From: Neoroseomonas soli | Lineage (GTDB): Bacteria > Pseudomonadota > Alphaproteobacteria > Acetobacterales > Acetobacteraceae | Assembly: GCF_018129065.1 (NCBI RefSeq) | Contig: NZ_JAAEDM010000003.1 | Span: 1-64,000, forward strand | Length of the DNA stretch: 64,000 nt | Direction: 5' to 3' | In this document: positions 36,635 to 45,422 of the stretch, in pieces | How the letters are laid out: every line of letters starts with the position of its first letter | Numbering within the stretch: the first letter of the stretch is position 1 | Made by a program: the position numbers and the translations under genes | Notes under the pieces: generated by a model | Databases searched by the model: none | Told to the model about the DNA's origin: nothing | The model's input: only the letters and a program-made list of their open reading frames with translations

Positions 36635-37326
36635 GCCGCCACCGCCTCGGCGAGCGGCCGCCGCTCGCGCTGCCCGTCGCGCTCGATGACGAGGTCGCCC
36701 GTGGCCGGGTCGATGCCGCGCCGCCCGCCCTCCCCCACCGCGGGGTCGAGCCGCGCCAGGTAGCGATCCGCCACCGTCCGCACGCCGCGCCCCTGCCAGT
36801 CCGCGAGCGTCGCCATCAGGTGGCGCGCCCAGGATGCGGTGAGCTCGGCGGGCGTGACGTCGGCATAGCCTTCCTCGAACAGCGTGGTGCGGCCCGGGTC
36901 GCGGCCGGGGTCGCCATCCGCGGAGTCGGCGAAGCGGGCCTCGATGCCGACGACGATCCAGTCCGGCACCGAATCTTCCGTGCAGCCGGGCGGCGCGATC
37001 AGGCGCGCGGCGCCGACGACGCCGCCATTGACGCGGATGCCCGCGGGCCAGTCGAAGGTCAGTGGCACCTCGGGCGGGCCGTGGGTGCCGGCGGCATCGG
37101 CGAAGGCGCTCATCGCCGCGAGCAGCGCGGGGCGCGCGGCAGCCAGAGTCTGCTCCGGCTCGAGCACCACGGCGACTTCGACCCGCGCCCAGGACCGCAC
37201 CCAGACGAGTGTGCCCGCGCCATGCTGCGGCGCCATCGCGACCGCGCGTTCCACCGCGTCGCCGCCTTCGCGCAGGGCGACGATGGGCGTGAACACGCTC
37301 GGCAGGTCGGGCAGGCCCTCGGACAC
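36631..37326 (-). CDS. Biotin/lipoate ligase-like protein without the catalytic signature
   Basis: The start is placed at GTG 37326, which has AGGGAG five bases upstream (231 residues). An ATG at 37359 would leave only 2 bp to the first plus-strand ATG. The fold follows the biotin/lipoate ligase core (WPAGIRVNGGVVGAARLI; DWIVVGIEARF) with a DUF4444-like tail. The usual GRGRxG loop reads GAGTLVWVRSW, WPND is WPAG, and the catalytic lysine of GRKxxG is replaced (NGGVVG). It is therefore probably a binding protein rather than a ligase. It is first in the five-gene accessory block. Confidence 0.7.
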   Translation of the reverse strand: MSEGLPDLPSVFTPIVALREGGDAVERAVAMAPQHGAGTLVWVRSWARVEVAVVLEPEQTLAAARPALLAAMSAFADAAGTHGPPEVPLTFDWPAGIRVNGGVVGAARLIAPPGCTEDSVPDWIVVGIEARFADSADGDPGRDPGRTTLFEEGYADVTPAELTASWARHLMATLADWQGRGVRTVADRYLARLDPAVGEGGRRGIDPATGDLVIERDGQRERRPLAEAVAA

Positions 37327-37353
37327 CTCGCTCCCTCGCAACTCCGTCAACTG

Positions 37354-37367
37354 GGGCATATATGCCC
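37354..37367. promoter_or_regulatory. Perfect 14-bp palindrome in the divergent accessory/Fe-S promoter region
   Basis: GGGCATATATGCCC lies between the accessory block (GTG at 37326) and the Fe-S protein gene (ATG at 37416). Its symmetry makes an ATG in each direction, which explains apparent longer starts on both sides. As a dyad centred in a short divergent intergenic region it is a candidate operator; no known regulator consensus fits. Confidence 0.35.
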
Positions 37368-37415
37368 GCAGCCCCGGACTTCCCAGCGGGGCAGGTCGGG
37401 AGGTTTGTTCGGTCG

Positions 37416-39455
37416 ATGAGCGGAACGGACGGTCGCATCGCCTTGGTGTGCAGTTGCGAGGACACGATGCGCCTCGACGAGAAGGCCATCGCCCGCGGCT
37501 GCGGAGCGGAGCTGCGCACCGCGGAGCAGCTTTGCATGAAGCAGCTCGACCGCTTCATGGCAGCGCTCGCCACCGGGCGTCCGCTGACGGTCGCCTGCAC
37601 CGCCCAGGCGCCGCTCTTTGGCCAGGAAGCGGAGCAGGCGCAGGCCGCGACGCCCACCTTCGTCAATGTCCGCGAGCACGCCGGCTGGTCGGCCGAGGGC
37701 AAGGCGGCCGGCGCCAAGATGGCCGCGCTGATCGCCGCCGCCGCCGAGCCGATGCCCGCGACGCCCCTCGTGCCGCTGGAAAGCGGCGGCGTCACCCTCG
37801 TGCTCGGCCGCGACGCGGTGGCGCTGGACGTCGCTGCGCGGCTGCAGGACAGGTTGGACCTGACCGTCCTGCTGACCGGCACCGAGGACGTCACCCCGCC
37901 CCGTGCCGTGCCTTTCCCGGTGATGAAGGGCCACGCCCGCGCCGCCACCGGATACCTCGGCGCCTTCGAGGTGACGGTGGACGGTGCGGCGATGCCGCGC
38001 CCGTCCTCCCGCGCGCGCTACGAATGGGGGCCTGGCAAGGACGGCGCGACCAGCCACGCCGATGTGGTGCTGGACCTGACCGGCAACCCGCCGCTGTTCC
38101 CGACGCACGAGGTCCGCCAGGGCTACCTGCGCGCGGACCCGGCCGACGCGCTCGCCGTGGAGCGCGCCATCGCCGCCGCCGCGGATCTCCTCGGCACCTT
38201 CGACAAGCCGCGCTTCATCACCTTCGACGCCGCGCTCTGCGCGCATTCGCGCAACAGGCGGACGGGCTGCACGCGCTGCCTCGACCTCTGTCCCACCGGC
38301 GCGATCACGCCGGGCATCGGTCCGCAGAAGGACCAGGTCGTCATCAGCGCGGAGATCTGCGCCGGCTGCGGCGCCTGCGCCGCCGTCTGCCCGACCGGGG
38401 CCGCGACCTATACCCTGCCGCCCGCGGCCGCGCTCGCGCGCCGCATCCGCACGTTGCTGCTCGCGTACCGGGAAGCCGGCGGCGAGGCACCCGTGCTGCT
38501 GCTGCACGACGAGGCGCAGGGCGAACCGATGCTCGACGCCCTCGGCCGCCACGGCGACGGCCTGCCCGCCCGCGTGCTGCCGCTGCTCGTGAACGAACCG
38601 ACGGCGCTGGATCTTTCGCTGCTCGCCGGCGCCCTCGCCTGGGGCGCTTCCGCCGTGCGCGTGCTGCTGCCAGGCAAGCGCAGGCACGGCGCCGAGGGCG
38701 TGTTCCGCAACATCGACTACGTCAACGCCGCGCTTGACGGACTCGGCCTCGGCCACGCCACCGCGCGCGCCGCGGCGATCGAGACGGACGATCCCTTCAC
38801 CCTCGGCGAGACGCTCGCCGCCCTGCCCCGCGCGCCCTTCGCCTTCGCGCCCTCCACCCACCAGGCGATCGGCGCGCCGCGGGAGATGGCGCTGCAGGCC
38901 CTCCGCGCCCTGCGCACGGCCGCGAATGCCCGCGTCGAGATCGTGCCGATGCCGGCCCTCGCGCCCTTCGGCGTCGCGCATGTGAACGCGGCGGGATGCA
39001 CGCTGTGCCTCGCCTGCACCAGCGTCTGCCCGACCTCGGCCTTTTCCGCGAACCCGGAGACGCCGCAACTCCGCTTCCTCGAGGATGCCTGCGTGCAGTG
39101 CGGCCTCTGCGCCGCGACCTGCCCGGAGAAGGTCATCACCCTCGAGCCGCGGCTGAACTTCAGCGAGGCCGCCGCGGTGCCCCGCGTGGTGAAGGAGGAA
39201 GAACCCGCCGCCTGCCCGCGCTGCGGCAAGCTGTTCGGCACCAAGGCCTCCATCGCGCGGGTGAAGGCGAAACTCTCGGCGCACTGGATGTTCGGCGACC
39301 CGAAGAAGCTCGCACTGCTGGAACTCTGCGAGGACTGCCGCATCACCGAGGCGACGATGGGCGGGCTCGATCCCTATGCGGGGGCGGAACGGCCGGCGGT
39401 GAAGACGACGGAAGACTACCTGCGCGAAGCCGAACGGTCGAAGAAGACGCAGTAG
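37416..39455 (+). CDS. Multi-[4Fe-4S] ferredoxin-type protein of the formate island
   Basis: The 679-residue protein starts at ATG 37416 (MSGTDGRIALVCSCEDT). An N-terminal domain with Cys12 and Cys14 is followed by four ferredoxin motifs: CTRCLDLCPTG (about 284), CAGCGACAAVCPTG (about 313), CTLCLACTSVCPTS (about 526) and CVQCGLCAATCPEK (about 558). A zinc-ribbon-like pair (CPRCGKLFG ... CEDCR) ends the chain. Residues 325-520 resemble a reductase-associated domain with no cofactor motif I can name. It is probably a cytosolic electron carrier tied to FDH maturation. It is divergent from the accessory block. Confidence 0.85.
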   Translation: MSGTDGRIALVCSCEDTMRLDEKAIARGCGAELRTAEQLCMKQLDRFMAALATGRPLTVACTAQAPLFGQEAEQAQAATPTFVNVREHAGWSAEGKAAGAKMAALIAAAAEPMPATPLVPLESGGVTLVLGRDAVALDVAARLQDRLDLTVLLTGTEDVTPPRAVPFPVMKGHARAATGYLGAFEVTVDGAAMPRPSSRARYEWGPGKDGATSHADVVLDLTGNPPLFPTHEVRQGYLRADPADALAVERAIAAAADLLGTFDKPRFITFDAALCAHSRNRRTGCTRCLDLCPTGAITPGIGPQKDQVVISAEICAGCGACAAVCPTGAATYTLPPAAALARRIRTLLLAYREAGGEAPVLLLHDEAQGEPMLDALGRHGDGLPARVLPLLVNEPTALDLSLLAGALAWGASAVRVLLPGKRRHGAEGVFRNIDYVNAALDGLGLGHATARAAAIETDDPFTLGETLAALPRAPFAFAPSTHQAIGAPREMALQALRALRTAANARVEIVPMPALAPFGVAHVNAAGCTLCLACTSVCPTSAFSANPETPQLRFLEDACVQCGLCAATCPEKVITLEPRLNFSEAAAVPRVVKEEEPAACPRCGKLFGTKASIARVKAKLSAHWMFGDPKKLALLELCEDCRITEATMGGLDPYAGAERPAVKTTEDYLREAERSKKTQ

Positions 39456-39460
39456 TCGTC

Positions 39461-39514
39461 GTGGAGGGGCGCCGCACCTCCACACCACCCCGCCAAAGGC
39501 CGAAAGGCCTTTGG
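39461..39514 (+). repeat. Single REP arm (family 1) after the Fe-S gene
   Basis: A lone arm: outer hairpin 39461-39483 (stem GTGGAGG/CCTCCAC), C-rich spacer ACCACCCCG, then hairpin 39493-39514 (stem CCAAAGGCC, loop GAAA), identical to that at 15036-15057. It begins six bases after the Fe-S gene stop, so it may protect or end that transcript. The inverted partner arm is absent. Confidence 0.8.
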
Positions 39515-39560
39515 AAACCGGGATTTTTAAGGTTTTAGGACTTTAGGTGCTTTAGCCCTT

Positions 39561-39666
39561 TAGAGCAGGTCCCGATCTGGTGGAGTCACCTGATCGGGTG
39601 AAGATGCTCGTAAAAACAAAGGCCTGGAGCGGTGCTCGTGAGCCGAGGCGAACGGAAAACGCTTTA
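39561..39666 (-). mobile_element. MITE-like two-hairpin element, copy B
   Basis: This is the same element as at 26191-26296, in the opposite orientation. The flanking TA pairs (39561-39562 and 39665-39666) are again exactly 104 bp apart. The second hairpin is degraded (CCCGATCAGGTG against CACCAGATCGGG) and the first is partly lost, so this is an older copy. The shared spacer CAGGCCTTTGTTTT and ACGAGCATCTTCAC are intact. It lies in intergenic DNA beside a REP arm. Confidence 0.75.
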
Positions 39667-40019
39667 GGCCGGGGTCCGACAGCATATCCGGGACGTGGCT
39701 GTCGGTGTTGATGAGAATATTGTCCCGCACCGAGGCGCCAGTTGCAACCCTCGGCGGAGGTTCGGCGGCCCCAGGCGGAGCGCGTGGTGGAGCCTCGCCC
39801 TCATGCCACGCGACAGGCGTCTCGCCATGGCGGCCAGTGCAGCGGCACGCGAGGTCGAACGGCCGGCGCAATCTCCGCAGAACTCGCTCCTTCGCGGAGC
39901 CCATCTCATGAACCGAGCCAGGCCGGCGCCTTCATCTCCAAGGCTCGGCGGCATGTCGCGGAGCGGCCGTGCGCAGGACGAAAGGCTTTGATACCAGGCA
40001 GCGGAATGGAAGGCCGGTC
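39667..40019. other. Intergenic stretch with no recognisable gene
   Basis: About 350 bp between copy B of the MITE-like element and the aroC stop. A minus-strand frame (about 39668-39904, ending VRDNILINTDSHVPDMLSDPG) runs into the element and looks partly protein-like, but I cannot match it. It may be a worn gene remnant. I see no tRNA, promoter or terminator here. Confidence 0.4.
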
Positions 40020-41126
40020 TCAGTTCCTCGGCAGCCGCGCGACCGAAGGCGCATCCGGATTCTGCGCCCGGTGCCGCAGCAGGTGGTCCGCCAGCACGAT
40101 CGCCAGCATCGCCTCGCCCACCGGAACCGCGCGGATGCCGACGCAGGGGTCGTGGCGGCCCTTGGTCTGCACCTCGACCTCCTGCCCCTGGCGGTCCACC
40201 GAGGCGCGCGGCGTCAGGATCGAAGACGTCGGCTTGACCGCGAAGCGCGCGACGATCGGCTGGCCGGTGCTGATGCCGCCCAGGATCCCGCCGGCATGGT
40301 TGGCCTGGTAGGCCACCGTGCCGTCGGCGTTCATGCGCATCTCGTCGGCGTTCTCCTCGCCGGTCAGCGCGGCGGCGCCGAAGCCGTCGCCGATCTCGAC
40401 GCCCTTTACCGCGTTGATCGACATCAGCGCGGCGGCGAGGTCCGCATCGAGCTTGCCGTAGATCGGCGCGCCGAGGCCGGGGGGCACGCCCTCGGCCACC
40501 ACCTCGATGACGGCACCGACGGAATTGCCGGATTTGCGCAGGTCCAGCAGGCGTTCTTCCCACCGCACGGCGGCGGCGCGGTCGGGGCAGAAGAAGGCGT
40601 TCTCCTCCACCGCCGCCCAGTCCCAGGCGGCGGGATCCACCCAGTCGCCACCCATCGCCACCAGTGCGCCGCGGATGCGGACCTCGGGGCCGAGCACCTT
40701 GCGCGCCACCGCGCCGGCGGCGACGCGCATCGCCGTCTCGCGCGCGGAGGACCGGCCGCCGCCGCGATAGTCGCGGATGCCGTATTTCAGTTCGTAGGTG
40801 ATGTCGGCATGGCCGGGGCGGAAGCGCTCGGCGATCTCGGAATAGTCCTTGGATCGCTGGTCGGTGTTCTCGATGTGCAGCGCGATGGGCGTGCCGGTGG
40901 TCAGGCCCTCGAACACGCCGGAGAGGATGCGGACCTGGTCCGGTTCCTGGCGCTGGGTGACGAACTTCGACTGGCCGGGGCGGCGGCGGTCGAGGAAGGG
41001 CTGGATGTCGGCCTCGGTCAGCGCGAGGCGCGGCGGCACGCCGTCCACGACGCAGCCGATCGCTGGCCCGTGGGATTCGCCCCAGGTGGTGAAGCGGAAG
41101 AGGTGGCCGAAGGTGTTGTGGCTCAT
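40020..41126 (-). CDS. aroC: Chorismate synthase
   Basis: The 368-residue protein is full length. It converts EPSP to chorismate with reduced FMN, the last shikimate-pathway step. The N-terminal signature [23 protein letters not shown] (7-29) is intact, with [28 protein letters not shown] and the catalytic-histidine context [14 protein letters not shown]. The C-terminal segments are also complete. It follows fabI with a 19-bp gap on the minus strand. Confidence 0.97.
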   Translation of the reverse strand: MSHNTFGHLFRFTTWGESHGPAIGCVVDGVPPRLALTEADIQPFLDRRRPGQSKFVTQRQEPDQVRILSGVFEGLTTGTPIALHIENTDQRSKDYSEIAERFRPGHADITYELKYGIRDYRGGGRSSARETAMRVAAGAVARKVLGPEVRIRGALVAMGGDWVDPAAWDWAAVEENAFFCPDRAAAVRWEERLLDLRKSGNSVGAVIEVVAEGVPPGLGAPIYGKLDADLAAALMSINAVKGVEIGDGFGAAALTGEENADEMRMNADGTVAYQANHAGGILGGISTGQPIVARFAVKPTSSILTPRASVDRQGQEVEVQTKGRHDPCVGIRAVPVGEAMLAIVLADHLLRHRAQNPDAPSVARLPRN

Positions 41127-41145
41127 TGCCCCTTGTCCCGGGCGA

Positions 41146-41988
41146 TCAGCTCTTCTCGATCGTTAGGTCCGGCGCGTCCGGGTTCTTCATCCCCACGATG
41201 TGGTAGCCGGAATCGACGTGGTGGACCTCGCCCGTCACGCCCTGCGCCAGGTCCGAAAGCAGGTAGAGGCCCGAGCCGCCCACTTCCTCGATCGTCACGT
41301 TCCGGCGCAGCGGCGAATTGTACTGGTTCCACTTCAGGATGTAGCGGAAGTCGCCGATGCCGCTCGCCGCCAGCGTCTTGATCGGCCCGGCGGAGATCGC
41401 GTTCACGCGGATGCCGCGGTCGCCGAGGTCGGCCGCCATGTAGCGCACGCTGGCTTCCAGCGCCGCCTTGGCCACGCCCATGACGTTGTAGTGCGGCTGC
41501 ACGCGCTCGGCGCCCAGGTAGGTCAGCGTCAGCAGCGACCCGCCCTCGGACATCAGCGCCGCCGCCCGCTGCCCGGCGGCGACGAAGGAGAAGCAGGAGA
41601 TGTCCATCGCCTGCAGGAAGGCCTCCCGCGGCGTATCCAGGTAGCGGCCGCGCAGGAACTGCTTGTCGGCATAGCCGATGGCATGGACGAGGAAGTCGAG
41701 CTTCCCCCACGCCTTGCCCACCGCGTCGAAGGCCGCGTCCATGCTGGCGTCGTCGGCGACGTCGCAGGGCAGCATGATGGAGGAGCCGACGCTCTCGGCC
41801 AGCGGGCGGACGCGCTTTTCCAGCGCCTCCCCCTGGTAGGTGAAGGCGACCTCGCCGCCCTGGGCGGCGACGGCGCGGGCGATGCCCCAGGCAATGGAGC
41901 GGTCGTTCGCCACGCCCATGATCAACCCGCGCTTGCCTTTCATGAGGCTGCCCGTGGCGATGCTGGGCTCCGGCGCGGCGTCATTCAT
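41146..41988 (-). CDS. fabI: Enoyl-[acyl-carrier-protein] reductase, FabI type
   Basis: The 280-residue SDR starts at ATG 41988 with a 15-residue leader before [22 protein letters not shown], whose glycine pattern binds NAD(H). The active-site [12 protein letters not shown] carries the Tyr-x6-Lys spacing of Fab[17 protein letters not shown] and [17 protein letters not shown] complete the family marks. It reduces trans-2-enoyl-ACP in fatty acid elongation and is the classic triclosan target. It shares the minus strand with aroC and is divergent from pdxH (168 bp between starts). Confidence 0.96.
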   Translation of the reverse strand: MNDAAPEPSIATGSLMKGKRGLIMGVANDRSIAWGIARAVAAQGGEVAFTYQGEALEKRVRPLAESVGSSIMLPCDVADDASMDAAFDAVGKAWGKLDFLVHAIGYADKQFLRGRYLDTPREAFLQAMDISCFSFVAAGQRAAALMSEGGSLLTLTYLGAERVQPHYNVMGVAKAALEASVRYMAADLGDRGIRVNAISAGPIKTLAASGIGDFRYILKWNQYNSPLRRNVTIEEVGGSGLYLLSDLAQGVTGEVHHVDSGYHIVGMKNPDAPDLTIEKS

Positions 41989-42156
41989 CACGTTCAGGAG
42001 ACCCGAGAGGTTGCAGTCATGCGGGGGTGGTGCCATGGCGGGGGGCGCCGGGCAAGAGGTTCCGGTCCCCGCCGCCGCCCGCGCAGGGCCGCATCCCCCG
42101 CCGCCCCTTGCCGCCACGGCCGGCGCACCGATACAGGCGGGCACGAGGAGCACCCC

Positions 42157-42741
42157 ATGCCCACCACCGACGACCCCATCGCTACCTTCGAGGCCTGGTT
42201 GGCGGAGGCCGCGACGAGCGAGCCGAGCGACCCCAACGCCGTCTGCCTGGCCACCGCGACGCCCGAGGGCCTGCCATCGGCCCGCATGGTGCTGCTCAAG
42301 GGCGTCGATGAGCGGGGCTTCGTCTTCTACACCAACCTCGAGAGCCGCAAGGGCGGGGAACTGGCCCGCAACCCCCATGCGGCGCTCTGCTTCCACTGGA
42401 AGACGCTGGCCCGCAGCGTGCGCGTCGAAGGGCCGGTCGAGCTCGTGAGCGAGGAGGAGGCCGACTCCTACTATGCCAGCCGGGCACGGACCTCGCGCCT
42501 CGGCGCCTGGGCGTCGAAGCAGTCCCGGCCCCTCGAATCGCGCTTCGCGCTGGAGAAGGCGGTGGCGGAATACGGGCTGCGATACGCGATCGGCGAGATC
42601 CCGCGCCCGGCGCACTGGTCCGGCTTCCGCGTGCTGCCGAAGCGGGTCGAGCTGTGGCGGGACATGCCCTTCCGCCTGCACGAGCGCCGCGTCTTCCACC
42701 GCGAGGGGAAAGGTTGGCGGATGGAAACGCTGTATCCCTGA
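42157..42741 (+). CDS. pdxH: Pyridoxamine/pyridoxine 5'-phosphate oxidase
   Basis: The 194-residue protein starts at ATG 42157 with a GAGGAG ribosome-binding site. It makes pyridoxal 5'-phosphate with FMN and O2. The conserved segments are [21 protein letters not shown] (about 41-61), [25 protein letters not shown] and the C-terminal [16 protein letters not shown]. The C-terminal RLHER arginine and histidine close the active site. It is complete and apparently monocistronic. Confidence 0.97.
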   Translation: MPTTDDPIATFEAWLAEAATSEPSDPNAVCLATATPEGLPSARMVLLKGVDERGFVFYTNLESRKGGELARNPHAALCFHWKTLARSVRVEGPVELVSEEEADSYYASRARTSRLGAWASKQSRPLESRFALEKAVAEYGLRYAIGEIPRPAHWSGFRVLPKRVELWRDMPFRLHERRVFHREGKGWRMETLYP

Positions 42742-42759
42742 TGGCCGCGCATGCAGGAC

Positions 42760-42893
42760 GGTCGGGGGGAGGGAACTCCCCCCGATCCCCCCTCCTTCTC
42801 TGGATACCTGGCACTGACCGCGGCCGCCGGTGCCAAGTGACCAAGGAAGGGAGGGGGTTCGGGGGAGGTTCCCCTCCCCCGGCCTTGTCGCCG
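42760..42893. repeat. Inverted-repeat element (family 3) abutting the next start codon
   Basis: Two arms of about 56 bp face each other. The left arm is GGTCGGGGGGAGGGAACTCC then CCCCGATCCCCCCTCC. The right arm, read in reverse complement, is GGCCGGGGGAGGGGAACCTC then CCCCGAACCCCCTCCC. Each arm holds a GGGGGAGG/CCTCCCCC-type hairpin, and the outer arms also pair with each other (CTGGCAC with GTGCCAAG). A second copy lies at 55066-55200. The conserved block extends to CCGCCATGA, which includes the ATG of the following gene. Confidence 0.75.
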
Positions 42894-42895
42894 CC

Positions 42896-44350
42896 ATGAT
42901 CCCCCCGGACCAGCGCGAGGCGGCGGCACTGCTTGCCCGCCTCTCCGGGGCCGAGCCGGTCGAGACGCACGTCTCCGCCGTTTTCGTCGGCCGCGACACC
43001 GCCTGGAAGATGAAGAAGGCGGTCGCGCTCGACTTCCTCGACTTCACGACACTCGCGGCGCGGGAGCATTTCTGCCGGCGGGAACTGGAACTCAACAGGC
43101 CGCATGCGCCGGAACTCTACCGCGACGTGGTGCCCCTCACCCGCGGGCCGGACGGGGCCTTGCGCGAGGGCGGCGACGGTCCGGCGGTGGAATGGGCCTT
43201 GCGCATGGCGCCCGTGCCCGCGGGGGATTTCCTGGACGCCGTCGCGGCGCGCGAAGGCCTCGCGCCGCCGCTGCTCGACGCCATGGCCGATGCCGTTGCC
43301 GCGATGCACGCATGCGCGCCGCGCGCGGAGACCGATCCGCCCGCGGTGACGTCATCGATCCTGGAGGGGAACATTCCCTCCGCCCGGCAGGCGGGCCTCG
43401 ATTCCGCGCGGGTGGAGGCCTGGGCGGCCGCGGCGCGGGTGGAACTCGCGCGCGTCGCGCCCGTGCTCGCCGCCCGCGGGGCCGCGGGCTTCGTCCGCCG
43501 CTGCCATGGCGACCTGCACCTCGGGAACCTCTGCCTCCTCGAAGGCCGCCCGACGCCCTTCGACGCGCTGGAATTCGACGAGGCGCTGGCGCGCATCGAC
43601 GTCGGCTACGACCTGGCGTTCCTGCTGATGGACCTCGACCTGCGGCTGGGCCGCGGGGCGGCGAACCGAGTGCTCAATCGCTACGTCGCGCGGACGGGCG
43701 ACACGGGGCTGCTCGCCGGGCTGCCGCTGTGGCTGTCCCTGCGCGCCATGATCCGCACCCATGTGGAGGCGACGCGCGGGCGGGACTGGCAGGCACTGTT
43801 CGCGGCGGCCGAGGCGCACCTCGTTCCGGCCCCCGCGCGCCTGGTCGCGGTGGGTGGCTTGCAGGGCACGGGGAAGTCCACGCTTGCGCGGGCGATCGCC
43901 CCGCACCTCGGCCGCGCCCCCGGCGCGCTGGTGCTGCGCACGGATGAGATCCGCAAGCGCCGCTTCGGTGTCGCGCCGGAGGAACGGCTGCCGCCCGAAG
44001 CCTATGCGGAAGGCGTCAGCGCCGCGGTCCATGGGGAGATGTTCGCCATGGCGGCAAGCGCGCTCGCCGCCGGCCAGGCCGTGGCGCTGGATGCCGTCTT
44101 CCTCGACCCCGCCCATCGCGGGCAGGCCGAGGCGGTGGCGCGTGCGGCGGGGCTTCGATTCGACGGCATCTGGCTGGAGGCGCCGCTCGAGGTGCTGCGC
44201 GCGCGCCTCGCCGCCCGGACCGGGGATGCCTCGGACGCGACGGAGGCGGTGCTGCTGCGCGCCGCCGCCGTCGATCCCGGCCCGATGGCATGGCACCGCG
44301 TGGCGGCCGACGAGGGTGCCGTCATCGCCTCGCTGAGCGCATTGGCATGA
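42896..44350 (+). CDS. Two-domain kinase: APH-like domain plus P-loop kinase
   Basis: The 484-residue protein starts at ATG 42896, immediately after a family-3 repeat, with no clear ribosome-binding site. The N-terminal half is an aminoglycoside-phosphotransferase-like fold with a catalytic loop CHGDLHLGNL (near 203-212) and a metal-binding DALEFDEALARIDVGYD stretch. The C-terminal half (about 318-484) is a P-loop NTPase with GLQGTGKSTLARAIA and a downstream LRTDEIRKRRFG. This fused arrangement is a known family of unassigned kinases; the substrate is unknown. Confidence 0.85.
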   Translation: MIPPDQREAAALLARLSGAEPVETHVSAVFVGRDTAWKMKKAVALDFLDFTTLAAREHFCRRELELNRPHAPELYRDVVPLTRGPDGALREGGDGPAVEWALRMAPVPAGDFLDAVAAREGLAPPLLDAMADAVAAMHACAPRAETDPPAVTSSILEGNIPSARQAGLDSARVEAWAAAARVELARVAPVLAARGAAGFVRRCHGDLHLGNLCLLEGRPTPFDALEFDEALARIDVGYDLAFLLMDLDLRLGRGAANRVLNRYVARTGDTGLLAGLPLWLSLRAMIRTHVEATRGRDWQALFAAAEAHLVPAPARLVAVGGLQGTGKSTLARAIAPHLGRAPGALVLRTDEIRKRRFGVAPEERLPPEAYAEGVSAAVHGEMFAMAASALAAGQAVALDAVFLDPAHRGQAEAVARAAGLRFDGIWLEAPLEVLRARLAARTGDASDATEAVLLRAAAVDPGPMAWHRVAADEGAVIASLSALA

Positions 44351-44417
44351 ATACGCATTCCATGTGCTAGGCTTTCGCTCCTGGTAACTAGAAGGGCGAG
44401 GAAGGGAGCTTCTCCAC

Positions 44418-45296
44418 ATGGCCTATCGCCGCCTGCTGCTGCCGCTGACCGGAACCACCGCCGGTGAGGCAGCGCTCGCCACCGCCCTGATCGCCGCGCG
44501 CGTCTGGGGCGCGCATGTCCATTGCCTGCATGTCCGGGTCGACGCGCGCGACGTTGCGCCGCTCGCCGGCGAAGGGCTCTCGGGCGCCATGATCGAGGAG
44601 ATGATGGCCGCGACCGAGCGCGAGAGCGGCGAGCGCGCCGAGCGCGTGCGCACGCTGTTCGACAAGTTCACCTCCGGCCTCGGCGGCGTGACCCTGGCGG
44701 ACAACCCCGACACCGCGGCCAAGAGCGGCGGCCCGACCCTGTCCTTCGAATCCATCGCGGGGCGGGAGGAGGACATCGTCGCCCAGCAGTCGCGCCTGTA
44801 CGACATGGCGGTGGTGCCGCATCCGGAGGCGGGCGAGGACGTGTCCTCCTCCGACGCGCTGCACGCCATCCTGTTCGATTCCGGCCGCCCGGTGCTGATC
44901 GCCCCGCGCGTCGCGCCACCGGATATCGGCACGCGCGTCTGCGTCGCCTGGAACGGCACCGCCGAGAGCGCGGCCGCCGTCGCCGCCGCGCTGCCCTGGC
45001 TGCACAAGGCGAGCGCGGTGCGCATCCTCTGCTCCGACGAATACCAGCGGCGCGGCCCGAAGGCCGAGGGCATCCAGGCCTATCTGCGCTGGCATTCCAT
45101 CGATGCCGAGATCATCCCCTTCAAGCCGCAGACGCGCGAAGTCGGCGCCGGGCTGCTCGGCGCGGCGCGGGATTTCGGCGCCGACCTGCTGACCATGGGC
45201 GCCTATTCCCATTCCCGCCTGCGCCAGCTGATCCTGGGCGGCGTGACGCGCCATGTGCTGGAGAATGCCGAGATCCCCGTGCTGATGTGCCGCTGA
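44418..45296 (+). CDS. Universal stress protein, two Usp units
   Basis: The 292-residue protein has two Usp folds. The first (1-140) begins YRRLLLPLTGTTAGEAAL; the second (about 157-292) begins RVCVAWNGTAESAAAV and ends LTMGAYSHSRLRQLILGGVTRHVLENAEIPVLM. In the second unit the G-x2-S/H-x9-G-S/V-type ATP-binding tail is present with GGVT in place of GSVT. Such cytosolic proteins help survival during stress. A ribosome-binding run GGAAGGGAG precedes the ATG. Confidence 0.9.
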   Translation: MAYRRLLLPLTGTTAGEAALATALIAARVWGAHVHCLHVRVDARDVAPLAGEGLSGAMIEEMMAATERESGERAERVRTLFDKFTSGLGGVTLADNPDTAAKSGGPTLSFESIAGREEDIVAQQSRLYDMAVVPHPEAGEDVSSSDALHAILFDSGRPVLIAPRVAPPDIGTRVCVAWNGTAESAAAVAAALPWLHKASAVRILCSDEYQRRGPKAEGIQAYLRWHSIDAEIIPFKPQTREVGAGLLGAARDFGADLLTMGAYSHSRLRQLILGGVTRHVLENAEIPVLMCR

Positions 45297-45422
45297 CCGC
45301 GGCATCATCACCATACTGAATGGCCGCGATCAGGGCCCGCGCGTGGCGGGCCCCCGGCAGGGCGCCTATCTCCGCTTGCGAACGGAAGCCCGCACCGCGG
45401 GCACAGCAGACGGAGCGCCACG

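Noticed and set aside
39668-39904. A gene ending VRDNILINTDSHVPDMLSDPG
   Set aside because: The frame runs into the MITE-like element, has no convincing start and no family I recognise. Recorded only as a possible remnant.
44342-44380. Promoter TTGGCA-N17-TGCTAG before the universal stress gene
   Set aside because: The -10 is too far from consensus to support by eye.
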